The translations under genes and the position numbers were made by a program. Shown in pieces: positions 43,510 through 53,900 of a stretch of DNA of 64,000 nucleotides (its first letter is position 1; each line of letters begins with the position of its first letter). The notes under the pieces are model-generated. The model saw only the letters and a list, made by a program, of their open reading frames with translations. It was not told the DNA's origin and ran no database searches. The stretch is from positions 1 to 64,000 of the forward strand of contig NZ_FNEJ01000023.1 in the NCBI RefSeq assembly GCF_900100085.1. Direction: 5' to 3'. Source of the stretch: Salipiger marinus (GTDB lineage: Bacteria; Pseudomonadota; Alphaproteobacteria; Rhodobacterales; Rhodobacteraceae).

Positions 43510-44367
43510 ATGGCCCTTGACGATCCCAAGACGCTGGTTTCGACCAACTGGCTGGCGCAGCACCTGAAGGATCCCGATCTGCGGGTTCTGGACGCCAGCT
43601 GGTACATGCCCGGATCGGGTCGCGATCCGAAAGCCGAATATGACGCCGCCCATATTCCCGGCGCGCGGTTCTTCGACATTGACGAGATTTCCGATCTGCG
43701 CTCGGACCTGCCGCATATGGTGCCGCCGGTGGACAAGTTCATGTCCCGGATGCGCGCCATGGGGGTGGGCGACGGCCATCAGGTGGTGGTCTATGACGGC
43801 GCGGGGCTGTTTTCCGCCGCGCGCGTCTGGTGGCTGTTCAAGCTGATGGGGCAGGATGACGTGGCCGTGCTGGATGGCGGCTTTCCCAAATGGCAGGCCG
43901 AGGGCCGTGAGGTCGAGGACATGCCGCCCGTCATCCGCGACCGGCACATGATGGTGCGCCGCCAGAACCATCTGGTGAAGGATGTCACGCAGGTTTCTGC
44001 CGCCTCCAAGCTGCGCGATCACGAGATCATCGACGCCCGCGCGGCGCCGCGGTTTCGCGGCGAGGTCCCGGAGCCGCGGCCCGGCCTGCGGTCGGGGCAT
44101 ATTCCCAGCGCGCGCAACGTGCCTTTTGCCACGCTGCTGGCTCCGGATGGCACGCTGAAGCCGCCGCAGGCCCTGCGCGAGGTGTTTCTGGCCGCAGGGG
44201 TGGACCTGTCGAAGCCGGCGATTACCTCCTGCGGGTCCGGCGTGACCGCCGCCATTCTGAACCTTGCCCTGACCCGCATGGGCAAAAGCGACCATTCCCT
44301 GTATGACGGGTCGTGGAGCGAGTGGGGGCAATTCCCCACGCTGCCCGTCGCCACCGGAGAGGACTGA
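43510..44367 (+). CDS. sseA: 3-mercaptopyruvate sulfurtransferase
   Basis: 285 residues, two rhodanese domains. The catalytic loop ITSCGSGVTA in domain 2 is the CG(S/T)GVT signature that marks mercaptopyruvate rather than thiosulfate sulfurtransferases. Domain 1 has DASWYMPGSGRDPKAEYDAAHIPGA and VVVYDGAGLFSAAR. It transfers sulfur from 3-mercaptopyruvate to thiol acceptors or cyanide. The start has GGGGAGC upstream. The stop overlaps the aminotransferase start (TGATG), and the coupling is sensible because aminotransferases convert cysteine to mercaptopyruvate. Confidence 0.94.
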   Translation: MALDDPKTLVSTNWLAQHLKDPDLRVLDASWYMPGSGRDPKAEYDAAHIPGARFFDIDEISDLRSDLPHMVPPVDKFMSRMRAMGVGDGHQVVVYDGAGLFSAARVWWLFKLMGQDDVAVLDGGFPKWQAEGREVEDMPPVIRDRHMMVRRQNHLVKDVTQVSAASKLRDHEIIDARAAPRFRGEVPEPRPGLRSGHIPSARNVPFATLLAPDGTLKPPQALREVFLAAGVDLSKPAITSCGSGVTAAILNLALTRMGKSDHSLYDGSWSEWGQFPTLPVATGED

Positions 44368-45551
44368 TGTTCGAGACCCTCAAGGAACAACCCGCCGACA
44401 AGATCCTGATGCTGATGCAGGCCTACCGCGAAGACCCGCGCGAGCAGAAGATCGACCTTGGCGTCGGCGTCTACAAGGATGCCAGCGGCAACACGCCGGT
44501 GATGCGCGCCATCAAGGCCGCCGAAAAGCAGCTGTGGGAGCGTGAGACCACCAAGACCTATACCGGGCTTGCGGGCGATCCGGTCTTTGCCGATGCCATG
44601 GTGGATCTGGTGCTGGGCGATGCCGTGCCGCGTGAAAACGTGGCTGCCGCCGCCACCCCCGGGGGCACCGGCGCGGTGCGTCAGGGGTTCGACATGATCC
44701 GGATGGCGAACCGCAAGGCGCGGATTTTTGTCTCTGACCCGACATGGCCGAACCATCTGTCCATCCTCAAGCACATGGACATGGAAGTGGTGACCTACCG
44801 CTATTTCGACGCCGAGACGCGGGGCGTGGATTTTGTCGGTATGATCGCGGATCTGCATCAGGTGCTGCCGGGCGACGTGGTGCTGCTGCATGGCTGCTGC
44901 CACAACCCCACCGGCGCCAACCTGAACATTTCGCAGTGGAAGGCCGTGGCGGATCTGCTTCTTGAAAAAGAAGGCACGCCGATGATCGACATCGCCTATC
45001 AGGGTTTTGGCGACGGGCTTGATGCGGATGCGGCGGGCGTGCGGCTGATGGCGTCGAAGATGCCGGAATGCCTGATCGCGGCCTCCTGCTCCAAGAATTT
45101 TGGCATCTATCGCGAACGCACGGGCCTGCTCATGGCGGTCAGCCGGGATGCGGGGGCGAAGAAGCTCAACCAAGGCACGCTCAACTACCTGAACCGGCAG
45201 AATTTCTCGTTCCCGCCGGATCATGGCGCGCGGCTCGTTGGCATGGTGCTGACCGATCCCGAGCTGCGGGCCGACTGGATGGCGGAACTGGAAGAGGTGC
45301 GGCTGTCGATGCTGGGCCTGCGCGAACAGCTGGCCTCGGAACTGCAGCGTCTGTCCGGGTCGGACCGCTTCGGCTTTCTGGCGCAGCATCGCGGCATGTT
45401 CTCGCGGCTGGGGGCTACGCCCGAACAGGTGGAGACGCTGCGCAGCAAGCACGGCATCTACATGGTCGGTGATTCGCGGCTGAACATCGCCGGGCTGAAC
45501 AGCGCCACCGTGCCGGTTCTGGCCGAAGCCATCGTGAAATCGGGCATCTGA
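44367..45551 (+). CDS. Aspartate/aromatic amino acid aminotransferase, class I
   Basis: 394 residues, AspC/TyrB type. Conserved features are KIDLGVGVYKDASGNTPVM, TATPGGTGA-type loop (AATPGGTGAVRQGF), HGCCHNPTGANL, IDIAYQGFGDGLD and the PLP lysine in SCSKNFGIYRERTG. The enzyme exchanges amino groups between 2-oxoglutarate/glutamate and aspartate or aromatic amino acids. It could also supply 3-mercaptopyruvate from cysteine for the overlapping upstream sseA, which is an inference from the operon. Confidence 0.94.
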   Translation: MFETLKEQPADKILMLMQAYREDPREQKIDLGVGVYKDASGNTPVMRAIKAAEKQLWERETTKTYTGLAGDPVFADAMVDLVLGDAVPRENVAAAATPGGTGAVRQGFDMIRMANRKARIFVSDPTWPNHLSILKHMDMEVVTYRYFDAETRGVDFVGMIADLHQVLPGDVVLLHGCCHNPTGANLNISQWKAVADLLLEKEGTPMIDIAYQGFGDGLDADAAGVRLMASKMPECLIAASCSKNFGIYRERTGLLMAVSRDAGAKKLNQGTLNYLNRQNFSFPPDHGARLVGMVLTDPELRADWMAELEEVRLSMLGLREQLASELQRLSGSDRFGFLAQHRGMFSRLGATPEQVETLRSKHGIYMVGDSRLNIAGLNSATVPVLAEAIVKSGI

Positions 45552-45586
45552 GCCTGAAGGGGGGCGGAACGCCCGCCCCCTGACCC

Positions 45587-45931
45587 CTAGCCATGTTCGG
45601 CCAGACTGTCCTGCGGGGCCTCGTCGCGGTCGAACATGCCGTAATCCCGCAGCACATGGCAGACCTTCAGCCGGTAATCGCTGAACACGCCCTCGCGCCC
45701 GCGCCGCTGCGCGCCCCGGTGACCGGAAAGCGCGCGCCAGCGGTCCACGGCGGCCTCATCCTCGAAAAAGCTGATGGACAGCAGCTTGCCGGGGTTGGTC
45801 AGGCTTTCGAACCGTTCCACGGAAATGAAGCCTTCGACCTGTTCCACCATGGGGCGCATGGTGGCGGCAATATCGAGATATTCGTCCCGGCGCCCCTCGG
45901 CGGGGATGACTTCGAAGATGATGGCGATCAT
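45587..45931 (-). CDS. Antibiotic-biosynthesis-monooxygenase (ABM) domain protein
   Basis: 114 residues from ATG at 45931. A ferredoxin-like ABM fold is indicated by MIAIIFEVIPAEGRRDEYL, VEQVEGFISVERFES and LLSISFFEDEAAVDRWRAL. Such small dimeric proteins include heme-degrading and quinone-forming monooxygenases, and many have no known substrate. It stands alone between convergent and divergent neighbours. The function is not assignable from sequence. Confidence 0.85.
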   Translation of the reverse strand: MIAIIFEVIPAEGRRDEYLDIAATMRPMVEQVEGFISVERFESLTNPGKLLSISFFEDEAAVDRWRALSGHRGAQRRGREGVFSDYRLKVCHVLRDYGMFDRDEAPQDSLAEHG

Positions 45932-46049
45932 GGCTGGCTCCTCCGTTCCGGGCAGCATGGCGGGAATGCCGCGCTTTGCAAGCCGCCGCTGCTACGGATT
46001 TACACGGGCGCCGCACGCGCCTATGTGCGGGGCAGCAGCGGAGAATGGC

Positions 46050-46736
46050 ATGACGCAGAACAGGCAGAGCCAACGGGGCGTGGTCTATGTGGCTTGGGGC
46101 CGCGACCATGTTGACGTGGCACGCCGGTCTGCGGCCAGCGTGAAACGGTCCAACCCCGGACTGGGCACCGCGATCTGGTGCAAGCCGGGCGATGACGTGA
46201 GCGGATTCGATCAGGCGCTGTATATCCCCGAGGGGCTGAAACGGCCCAAGGTCAACGTGCTGGGCGAAAGCCCGTTCGAGGAAACGCTGTTTCTGGACAA
46301 TGACACGCTGGTGCGCGCCGATCTGTCCTCGCTGTTCGATCTGCTCGACAAATACGAGATGTGCGGCGCGCAGGTGATCCTGTGGCACCGCCCGCGCCAT
46401 CTGAAGAAGATCGCGCTGGACCTGCCCGAAACCTTCCCCGAGATCAACACCGGCGTGCTGCTGTATCGCAAGACGCCCGCCGTGCTGGACTTCTTCCGCG
46501 ACTGGGCCGAAACCTTTGCCGTCTCCGGCATGGGGATCGACCAGCCCTCGTTCCGCGAGGTGCTGTGGCGGTCGGAGGTGAAATTCTACGTCTTCCCGCC
46601 GCAGTTCAACAAACGGGTGTTCGAGGCGTCGGAACTGCTGTGGTCGGATGCGCCCAAGCCGCGCATCCTGCATCTGGAACTGCTGAGGCCACAGAAAAAC
46701 GCGCTGCTGCGCTGGCTGTCGGACCGGATCCGGTAG
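46050..46736 (+). CDS. Glycosyltransferase-like protein (nucleotide-diphospho-sugar transferase type)
   Basis: 228 residues from ATG at 46050. The GT-A fold is suggested by GVVYVAWGRDHVDVARRSAASV, the metal-binding LFLDNDTLVRADLSSLF (DND as DxD), FPEINTGVLLYRKTPAVLDFF and GIDQPSFREVLW. The size and motifs fit the putative nucleotide-diphospho-sugar transferase group. The acceptor is unknown; no other polysaccharide genes are adjacent. Confidence 0.82.
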   Translation: MTQNRQSQRGVVYVAWGRDHVDVARRSAASVKRSNPGLGTAIWCKPGDDVSGFDQALYIPEGLKRPKVNVLGESPFEETLFLDNDTLVRADLSSLFDLLDKYEMCGAQVILWHRPRHLKKIALDLPETFPEINTGVLLYRKTPAVLDFFRDWAETFAVSGMGIDQPSFREVLWRSEVKFYVFPPQFNKRVFEASELLWSDAPKPRILHLELLRPQKNALLRWLSDRIR

Positions 46737-46933
46737 CGAAAGGGGCGCAAAACGGGCCCGAGTCGCGGCGGTTGCGGCGGTTTGGGAAAAAAGGAAATCA
46801 AGTCAGATCAATCCCATGGGGCGGCAGCCGGAGGCTTTGTCCGGGCTGCCGTTGAGATATGGCCCTTGCGGTGTTATCTTTTTCCCATGCCCTGCGCCGG
46901 GGTGACATTCGGCGCGTGTCATGAAGGAGGACA

Positions 46934-46990
46934 ATGTCCTGTCACTTACTGCCGATGCGGCCACTGCCGCTGATGCGGGCCTGCCCATGA
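46934..46990 (+). CDS. Possible 18-codon leader ORF coupled to rsfS
   Basis: ATG at 46934 lies 3 bases after a perfect GGAGG (46926-46930), and its 18-codon frame (MSCHLLPM...) ends in TGA at 46988-46990, overlapping the rsfS ATG as ATGA. The spacing to GGAGG is short. It is either a coupling leader or a coincidence inside a longer RsfS. Confidence 0.3.
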   Translation: MSCHLLPMRPLPLMRACP

Positions 46991-47358
46991 CCGGGCTGAC
47001 CCAACCCGAGGTCACCAGCGAGTCCATTCTTGCGCTGATCTTGCGGAGCCTTGACGACAACAAGGCCGAAGAGGTCGTGCAGATCGATCTGCGCGGCAAG
47101 ACGTCTGTCTGCGACCATATGGTCATCTGTTCGGGGCGTTCGTCCCGTCAGGTGTCTGCGCTGTCGCAGAAGCTGGTCGAAGACCTCAAGCACGAGCTGG
47201 GTGTCCCTTCGAAGATCGAGGGGCAGGAAACCGGCGACTGGGTGCTGATCGACACGGGCGATGTGGTCGTCCATGTGTTCCGTCCCGAGGTGCGCGAGTT
47301 CTACCAGCTGGAAAAGATGTGGATGCCGATGGGCAAGGTGACCCAGAACCCGGCCTGA
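46987..47358 (+). CDS. rsfS: Ribosomal silencing factor RsfS
   Basis: 123 residues from ATG at 46987; an in-frame ATG at 46921 would add 22 low-complexity residues without a ribosome-binding site. Family features are LILRSLDDNKAEEVVQIDLRGKTSVCDHMVICSGRSSRQV-type core (VICSGRSSRQVSAL), DWVLIDTGDVVVHVFRPEVREFYQLEKMW. RsfS binds ribosomal protein L14 and blocks subunit joining when nutrients are scarce. rlmH follows 9 bases downstream, the usual partner. Confidence 0.94.
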   Translation: MTGLTQPEVTSESILALILRSLDDNKAEEVVQIDLRGKTSVCDHMVICSGRSSRQVSALSQKLVEDLKHELGVPSKIEGQETGDWVLIDTGDVVVHVFRPEVREFYQLEKMWMPMGKVTQNPA

Positions 47359-47367
47359 CCTTTCGTC

Positions 47368-47838
47368 ATGCGGGTGCATCTTTGCGTGGTGGGCCGCCTT
47401 CGGGCGGGCCCCGAACGCGATCTGATCGACGACTATCTGAAGCGGTTCGACCGAACCGGGCGGGCGATGGCGCTTGGCCCGGTCACTGTGCATGAGGTGG
47501 AGGACCGCAAGGGCGGCGGCATGGCGGCAGAGGCCGACCTGCTGCGCCGCGCGCTGCCGTCCGGTGCCAAGATCTGCGTGCTGGACGAACGCGGGCGGGT
47601 GATGAGCTCGCCTGAATTTTCCGACACGCTGGCCCGGCTGCGCGACGAGGGCGCGCCGGATCTGGCCTTTGTCATCGGCGGGGCCGACGGGATCGACCCC
47701 GCGCTTCGGGCTCAGGCAGACATGGCGCTGTCCTTTGGCGCCATGGTCTGGCCGCATATGCTTGTGCGGGTGATGCTGGCCGAGCAGCTGTACCGCGCGG
47801 CCTCGATCCTAGCCGGCAGCCCCTATCACCGCGTCTGA
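47368..47838 (+). CDS. rlmH: 23S rRNA (pseudouridine-1915-N3)-methyltransferase
   Basis: 156 residues, the standard SPOUT-family size. The SAM-binding knot is shown by LAFVIGGADGIDP and the C-terminus ALSFGAMVWPHMLVRVMLAEQLYRAASILAGSPYHR is diagnostic. It methylates pseudouridine 1915 of helix 69 in 70S ribosomes. It lies in the common rsfS-rlmH pair. Its last 30 bases overlap the convergent uppP gene. Confidence 0.97.
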   Translation: MRVHLCVVGRLRAGPERDLIDDYLKRFDRTGRAMALGPVTVHEVEDRKGGGMAAEADLLRRALPSGAKICVLDERGRVMSSPEFSDTLARLRDEGAPDLAFVIGGADGIDPALRAQADMALSFGAMVWPHMLVRVMLAEQLYRAASILAGSPYHRV

Positions 47839-48648
47839 GCCGGCATAGCCATAGGCATAGACCAGCAGGATGATGCCAAGGATCACCCGGTAGATCACAT
47901 AGGGCGTGAAGCTGACCGACCGCAGCAGCCGCATCATCAGCGTCAGCGCCAGCAGCGCCGAGATGAAGGCGAATCCGGCGGCAATGGCACCGTCCACCGC
48001 AGCCTGCCGGTTGGCGGTTTCCACCACTTCCAGCCCCAGCAGCGTGCCGGAGGCGATGATGGTGGGTATCGACATCAGCATGGACAGCTTGGCCGCGTCA
48101 TGCCGGGTGTAGCCCATGAAGCGGGCGCCGGTGATGGTGATGCCCGACCGCGAGGTGCCGGGAATCAGCGCCACCGCCTGCCACAGGCCAAGCAGGACCG
48201 CGTCGCGGAAGCTCCAGTCGGTTTCGGTGCGGATTTCGGGGTTCTTCTGGTCGGCCCACCACAGCACGATGCCGAAGATCAGCATGGTCCAGCCGATCAG
48301 CGCGACCGACCGCATCATGTCGGCAAGCCCGGTGACCTTGAGGATCAGGCCCACGACGATCACCGGCACGGTGGCCAGCGCAAGGCACAGGGCCAGCTTG
48401 GCCCCGGGCGTGTCGACACGGCCCGTAAGCAGGCGCAGGGTGCCGATGGCAGCCTCGCGCACGTCGGACCAGAAATACAGGATCACCGCGAACAGCGTGC
48501 CCACATGCACGGCCACGTCGATGACCTGCCCCTGATCTGCCATCCCAGTGAGATTCGGCAGAAGAATCAGGTGGCCCGAGGAAGAAATCGGCAGAAATTC
48601 GGTGATGCCCTGGATCAGGGCGAGTATAATGAGTTGGGACAGTGGCAT
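47809..48648 (-). CDS. uppP: Undecaprenyl-diphosphatase
   Basis: 279 residues, integral membrane, BacA/UppP family. The two active-site motifs are QGITEFLPISSSGHLIL near the N-terminus and IPGTSRSGITITGARFMG in the middle. The enzyme dephosphorylates undecaprenyl pyrophosphate to recycle the lipid carrier for peptidoglycan and other polymers, and overexpression gives bacitracin resistance. It is monocistronic and convergent with rlmH. Confidence 0.96.
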   Translation of the reverse strand: MPLSQLIILALIQGITEFLPISSSGHLILLPNLTGMADQGQVIDVAVHVGTLFAVILYFWSDVREAAIGTLRLLTGRVDTPGAKLALCLALATVPVIVVGLILKVTGLADMMRSVALIGWTMLIFGIVLWWADQKNPEIRTETDWSFRDAVLLGLWQAVALIPGTSRSGITITGARFMGYTRHDAAKLSMLMSIPTIIASGTLLGLEVVETANRQAAVDGAIAAGFAFISALLALTLMMRLLRSVSFTPYVIYRVILGIILLVYAYGYAGSDAVIGAAG

Positions 48649-48874
48649 CGCAGCGCCTCTCCGGGGGACTATCGGCGTCTGCTATATCCCCTTGGTTTTC
48701 TGGGGAAAAGAGGTAAATGGTTCCGGTTCGATACCTATTTTGACGCGATTTTCGCGACCGGGGAGGGCGTGTCTCCAAAATAAACGCATAATAGGTCAGT
48801 AAGAGTGACTTTTCTTCCGGCGCGGCTTTGAGTAAACACGCGCCACCGACTGATCTGCTTGGAGACAAGGCGTC

Positions 48875-50314
48875 ATGGCAAAGCAACCCATGCTGAAATT
48901 CGTGAAGATCGCCCGCGACATGCCCGAGAAACGCTCGGCGGATGTGCGCAAGGAGGATTTCCACGAAATCTACGCCGAGTTCGCGGCGGCGAAGGCGGCG
49001 GAACAGGCCAGCCGCTGCAGTCAGTGCGGCGTGCCCTATTGTCAGAGCCATTGCCCGCTGCACAACAACATCCCCGACTGGCTGAACCTGACCGCCACCG
49101 GGCGGCTGCGCGAAGCCTATGAAATCAGCCAGTCCACCAACACCTTCCCCGAGATCTGTGGCCGCATCTGCCCGCAGGACCGGCTTTGCGAAGGCAATTG
49201 CGTGATCGAACAGTCGGGCCATGGCACCGTGACCATCGGCTCGGTCGAGAAATACATCACTGACACCGCTTGGGAAAACGGCTGGGTCACCCCCGCTGCC
49301 CCGGCGGTGGAACGGCCCGAAAGCGTGGGCATCATCGGCGCGGGCCCCGGCGGGCTGGCGGCGGCGGACATGCTGCGCCGTGCGGGCGTGCAGGTCACGG
49401 TCTATGACCGGTATGACCGCGCGGGCGGGCTGATGACCTATGGCATCCCCGGCTTCAAGCTGGAGAAAGAAGTGGTGATGCGCCGCAATGCCCAGCTGGA
49501 AGCGGGCGGCGTGCGCTTCGTGCTGAACTGCGCCGTGGGCGAGGACATCACCTTTGACGAGATCCGGTCGCAGCATGATGCGGTCATCATCGCCACCGGC
49601 GTCTACAAGTCCCGCGATCTGGGCGGGCCGGGCGCGGGTGCGCGCGGCATCGTGCGGGCCATCGACTATCTCACCGCCTCCAACCGCGCGGCCAATTTTG
49701 GCGACAGCGTGCCGGAGTTCGAAAGCGGCGAGCTGAACGCCGAGGGCAAGAAGGTCGTGGTCATTGGCGGCGGCGACACCGCCATGGACTGCGTGCGCAC
49801 CGCGATCCGGCAGGGGGCGACCTCGGTCAAGTGCCTCTATCGCCGCGACCGCGCCAACATGCCGGGCAGCCAGCGCGAGACCCAGAACGCCGAGGAAGAA
49901 GGCGTGGTCTTCGAATGGCTGACCGCGCCCAAGGGCTTCAAGGGCGACGCGGCGGTCGAAGCGGTGGTGGTGCAGAAGATGCGGCTGGGCCTGCCCGACG
50001 CGTCCGGGCGCCAGACGCCGGAACTGATCGACGGCAGCGACTATGACGAACCCGCCGATCTGGTCATCAAGGCGCTGGGGTTCGAACCCGAGGAACTGCC
50101 GACGCTCTGGGGCTGCCCCGAGCTGGAAGTGACACGCTGGGGCACGGTGAAGGCCGAATTCACCAGCGGGCGCACCTCGCTGCCCGGCGTCTATGCCGTG
50201 GGCGACATCGTGCGCGGCGCGTCGCTGGTGGTCTGGGCGATCCGCGACGGTCGCGACTGCGCCGAGGCGGTGCTGAAGGATTTCCAGTCCGCGGCGGCGA
50301 TTGCCGCGGAGTGA
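48875..50314 (+). CDS. gltD: Glutamate synthase (NADPH) small subunit
   Basis: 479 residues. The N-terminal region binds two 4Fe-4S clusters through CSQCGVPYCQSHCPLHNNIPDW and CGRICPQDRLCEGNCV. Two Rossmann domains follow: GIIGAGPGGLAAADML for FAD and VVVIGGGDTAMDCVRTAIRQG for NADPH, with the C-terminal FAD closure VYAVGDIVRGASLVVWAIRDG. It passes electrons from NADPH to the large subunit. Unusually, a GFA-family gene separates it from gltB. Confidence 0.96.
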   Translation: MAKQPMLKFVKIARDMPEKRSADVRKEDFHEIYAEFAAAKAAEQASRCSQCGVPYCQSHCPLHNNIPDWLNLTATGRLREAYEISQSTNTFPEICGRICPQDRLCEGNCVIEQSGHGTVTIGSVEKYITDTAWENGWVTPAAPAVERPESVGIIGAGPGGLAAADMLRRAGVQVTVYDRYDRAGGLMTYGIPGFKLEKEVVMRRNAQLEAGGVRFVLNCAVGEDITFDEIRSQHDAVIIATGVYKSRDLGGPGAGARGIVRAIDYLTASNRAANFGDSVPEFESGELNAEGKKVVVIGGGDTAMDCVRTAIRQGATSVKCLYRRDRANMPGSQRETQNAEEEGVVFEWLTAPKGFKGDAAVEAVVVQKMRLGLPDASGRQTPELIDGSDYDEPADLVIKALGFEPEELPTLWGCPELEVTRWGTVKAEFTSGRTSLPGVYAVGDIVRGASLVVWAIRDGRDCAEAVLKDFQSAAAIAAE

Positions 50315-50379
50315 GGCCACGGCCTCTGTCCGTTTCTCTGGGTCGGCCCCGCTGACCCGCACCCGGAAAGGTCCATGCC

Positions 50380-50817
50380 ATGACACGCAGAAGCGGTCAT
50401 TGTCTGTGCGGCGCGGTGCGATTCACCGCGACGAGTTGGGGCAGCTTCGGCGTCTGTCATTGCGAACAGTGCCGTCGCTGGGCGGGATCCGCGCTGTTTG
50501 CGGCGGATGTGGCCGAGGGCGATCTGGACGTGCAGGGCGCCGAGCACATCCGCAGCTTCCGCAGCTCCGACTGGGCGACGCGGTCGTTCTGCGGGACCTG
50601 CGGTTCGGTGCTGTGGTATCGTTACGACAAAGGCGTGGACGGTGCCGGGGCCTATGAGGTCTGCCTTGGCCTGCTGGACGACGCCAATGGCTTTGCGCTG
50701 AAGCGCGAGATTTTTGCCGATAAGAAACCGGACAGCTGGGCGCTGGACGGGCAGCACGACCGGCTGACCCGTTCCGAATGCCTCGCGATGTTCGGATCGC
50801 AAAGCGACGGGGCCTGA
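50380..50817 (+). CDS. GFA-family protein (glutathione-dependent formaldehyde-activating-like)
   Basis: 145 residues with the three zinc-binding cysteine clusters of the GFA/CENP-V fold: GHCLCGAVRF, CHCEQCRRWAG and FCGTCGSVLWYR. The family prototype is glutathione-dependent formaldehyde-activating enzyme, but most members are uncharacterised. Its position between gltD and gltB on the same strand suggests cotranscription. No link to ammonium assimilation is known, so it may be an insertion carried along. Confidence 0.88.
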   Translation: MTRRSGHCLCGAVRFTATSWGSFGVCHCEQCRRWAGSALFAADVAEGDLDVQGAEHIRSFRSSDWATRSFCGTCGSVLWYRYDKGVDGAGAYEVCLGLLDDANGFALKREIFADKKPDSWALDGQHDRLTRSECLAMFGSQSDGA

Positions 50818-50936
50818 GCCCCGGTCCCGAAGACCGAAGAATACCGGCGCACCCGCGCCACCAGAAATTCCGGCGCAGCCGCGCCGAACCACGCTAGTCC
50901 GGCCGCATCACGGCCCCGCCATGGAGGTATCAAGCC

Positions 50937-53900
50937 ATGACCACTTTCGACGCCAACTGGGCTGCCGCCGAAGAGACCAAACGCAAGTGGATGGAAGAGA
51001 ACAGCCTGTTCCGCGACGAGCACGAGCATTCGTCCTGCGGCGTGGGTCTTGTTGTCTCCATCGACGGCAAGCCGTCGCGCAAGGTGGTCGAGGCGGGGAT
51101 CACCGCGCTCAAGGCGATCTGGCACCGTGGTGCCGTGGATGCCGATGGCAAGACCGGTGACGGCGCGGGCATCCATGTGCAGATCCCGGTCAGCTTCTTT
51201 TACGATCAGATCGACCGCACCGGCCACGCGCCGCGCAAGGACGAGCTGATGGCGGTGGGGCAGGTGTTCCTGCCGCGCACGGATTTTGCCGCACAGGAAA
51301 CCTGCCGGACCATCGTGGAAACCGAAGTGCTGCGCATGGGCCATTACATCTATGGCTGGCGGCATGTGCCGGTGAATGTCGACTGCCTTGGCGAAAAGGC
51401 CAACGCCACGCGCCCCGAGATCGAGCAGATCCTGATCTCCAACGCCAAGGGCATCGACGAAGAGACCTTTGAGCGCGAACTGTATGTGATCCGGCGCCGC
51501 ATCGAAAAGGCGGCGACGGCGGCGGGGATCAACGGGCTTTACATCGCTTCGCTGTCCTGCCGGTCGATCATCTACAAGGGCATGATGCTGGCCGAACAGG
51601 TGGCGGTGTTCTACCCCGACCTGATGGATGCGCGGTTCGAATCCGCCTTCGCGATCTATCACCAGCGCTATTCCACCAACACCTTCCCGCAATGGTGGCT
51701 GGCCCAGCCGTTCCGCATGCTGGCGCATAACGGCGAGATCAACACGATCAAGGGCAACACCAACTGGATGAAAAGCCACGAAATCCGCATGGCCTCGGCC
51801 ACGTTCGGAGAGATGGCCGAAGACATCAAGCCGATCATCGCGTCGGGGGCGTCGGATTCCGCAGCCCTGGATGCGGTGTTCGAGGTGCTGGTGCGCGCGG
51901 GCCGCAACGCCCCCATGGCCAAGACCATGCTGATCCCCGAAGCGTGGTCCAAGCAGGCGGTGGAACTGCCGCAGGCGTGGCTGGACATGTATTCCTACGT
52001 CAACTCGGTGATGGAACCGTGGGACGGCCCGGCGGCGCTGGCCATGACCGATGGCCGCTGGGTCTGTGGCGGGCTTGACCGCAACGGCCTGCGCCCCATG
52101 CGGTATGTCGTGACCGGTGACGGCCTGCTGATCGCGGGATCCGAGGCGGGCATGGTGCCGGTCGACGAAGGGTCGGTGCGCGAAAAGGGCGCGCTTGGGC
52201 CGGGCCAGATGATCGCCGTGGATATGGAAGAGGGCAAGCTTTACCACGATACCGAGATCAAGGACCGTCTGGCCGCCAGCCAGCCCTTCGGCGAATGGGT
52301 GGGCAAGATCGTCGAACTGGACGACGTGCTGGGCAAGGTGTCGGAAAAGCCGCTGTTTGCCGGATCCGAACTGCGCCGCCGCCAGATCGCCGCAGGCTAC
52401 ACGATCGAGGAACTGGAACAGGCGCTGGCGCCGATGGCGGAGGACGGCAAGGAGATGCTCGCCTCCATGGGCGATGACACGCCTTCGGCGGTGCTGTCGA
52501 AGAAATACCGCCCGCTGTCGCATTTCTTCCGCCAGAACTTCAGCCAGGTGACCAACCCGCCCATCGACTCCCTGCGCGAATTCCGCGTGATGTCGCTGAA
52601 GACGCGGTTCGGCAACCTCAAGAACGTGCTGGATGAATCCTCCTCCCAGACCGAGATCCTCGTGCTGGACAGCCCCTTTGTCGCCAACACGCAGTTCGAC
52701 GAGCTGGTGAAGCATTTCAACGCCGGTCTGGTGGAAATCGACTGTACCTTCCCCGCCAATGGCGGCGAGGGCGCGCTGCGCGACGGGCTGGCGCGGATCC
52801 GGGCCGAGGCCGAGGATGCCGTGCGCTCCGGCGGCGGTCACATCGTGCTGACCGATCACCACCAGTCCGAGGACAAGGTGGCGATGCCGATGATCCTTGC
52901 CACCTCGGCGGTGCATTCGTGGCTGACCAAGAAGGGCCTGCGCACCTTCTGTTCGCTGGGCGTGCGCTCGGCGGAATGTATCGATCCGCATTATTTCGCG
53001 GTGCTGGTGGGCTGCGGCGCGACCATCGTGAACCCCTATCTGGCCGAAGACAGCCTTGCCGACCGCATCGACCGTGGCCTGCTGGACGGGTCGCTGACCG
53101 ACAATGTCGCGCGCTACCGCGAGGCCATCGACGCCGGTCTGCTGAAGATCATGTCGAAGATGGGGATCTCTGTCATCTCCTCCTATCGCGGCGGCCTGAA
53201 CTTCGAGGCGGTGGGGCTGAGCCGTGCCATGGTGGCGGAATATTTCCCCGGCATGCTGAGCCGGATTTCCGGCATCGGCGTGCATGGCATCCAGCAGAAG
53301 GCCGAAGAGGTGCACGGGCTTGGCTTCCGTGGCGGGCGCGACGTGCTGCCCATCGGCGGCTTCTACAAGGCGCGCAAGTCCGGCGAGACCCATGCCTGGG
53401 GCGCGCAGAACATGCATCTGCTGCAGGCCGCCTGCAACAAGGCCAGCTACGAGCTGTGGAAGACCTATTCCAAGGCGATGCGGGCCAACCCGCCGATCCA
53501 TCTGCGCGACCTCTTGGATTTCAAGCCGCTGGCAGAACCCGTGCCGCTGGAAGAGGTGGAAAGCATCACCTCCATCCGCAAGCGTTTCGTGACGCCGGGG
53601 ATGAGCCTTGGCGCGCTGAGCCCGGAGGCGCACAAGACGCTGAACGTCGCCATGAACCGCATCGGCGCCAAGTCCGACAGCGGCGAGGGCGGCGAGGATC
53701 CGGCACATTTTGTGCCCGAACCCAATGGCGACAACCCCTCGGCCAAGATCAAGCAGGTGGCGTCGGGCCGGTTCGGCGTGACGGCGGAATATCTCAACCA
53801 CTGCGAAGAGCTTGAAATCAAGGTCGCGCAGGGCGCCAAGCCCGGCGAGGGTGGCCAGCTGCCCGGCATGAAGGTCACCAAGCTGATCGCGCGTCTGCGT

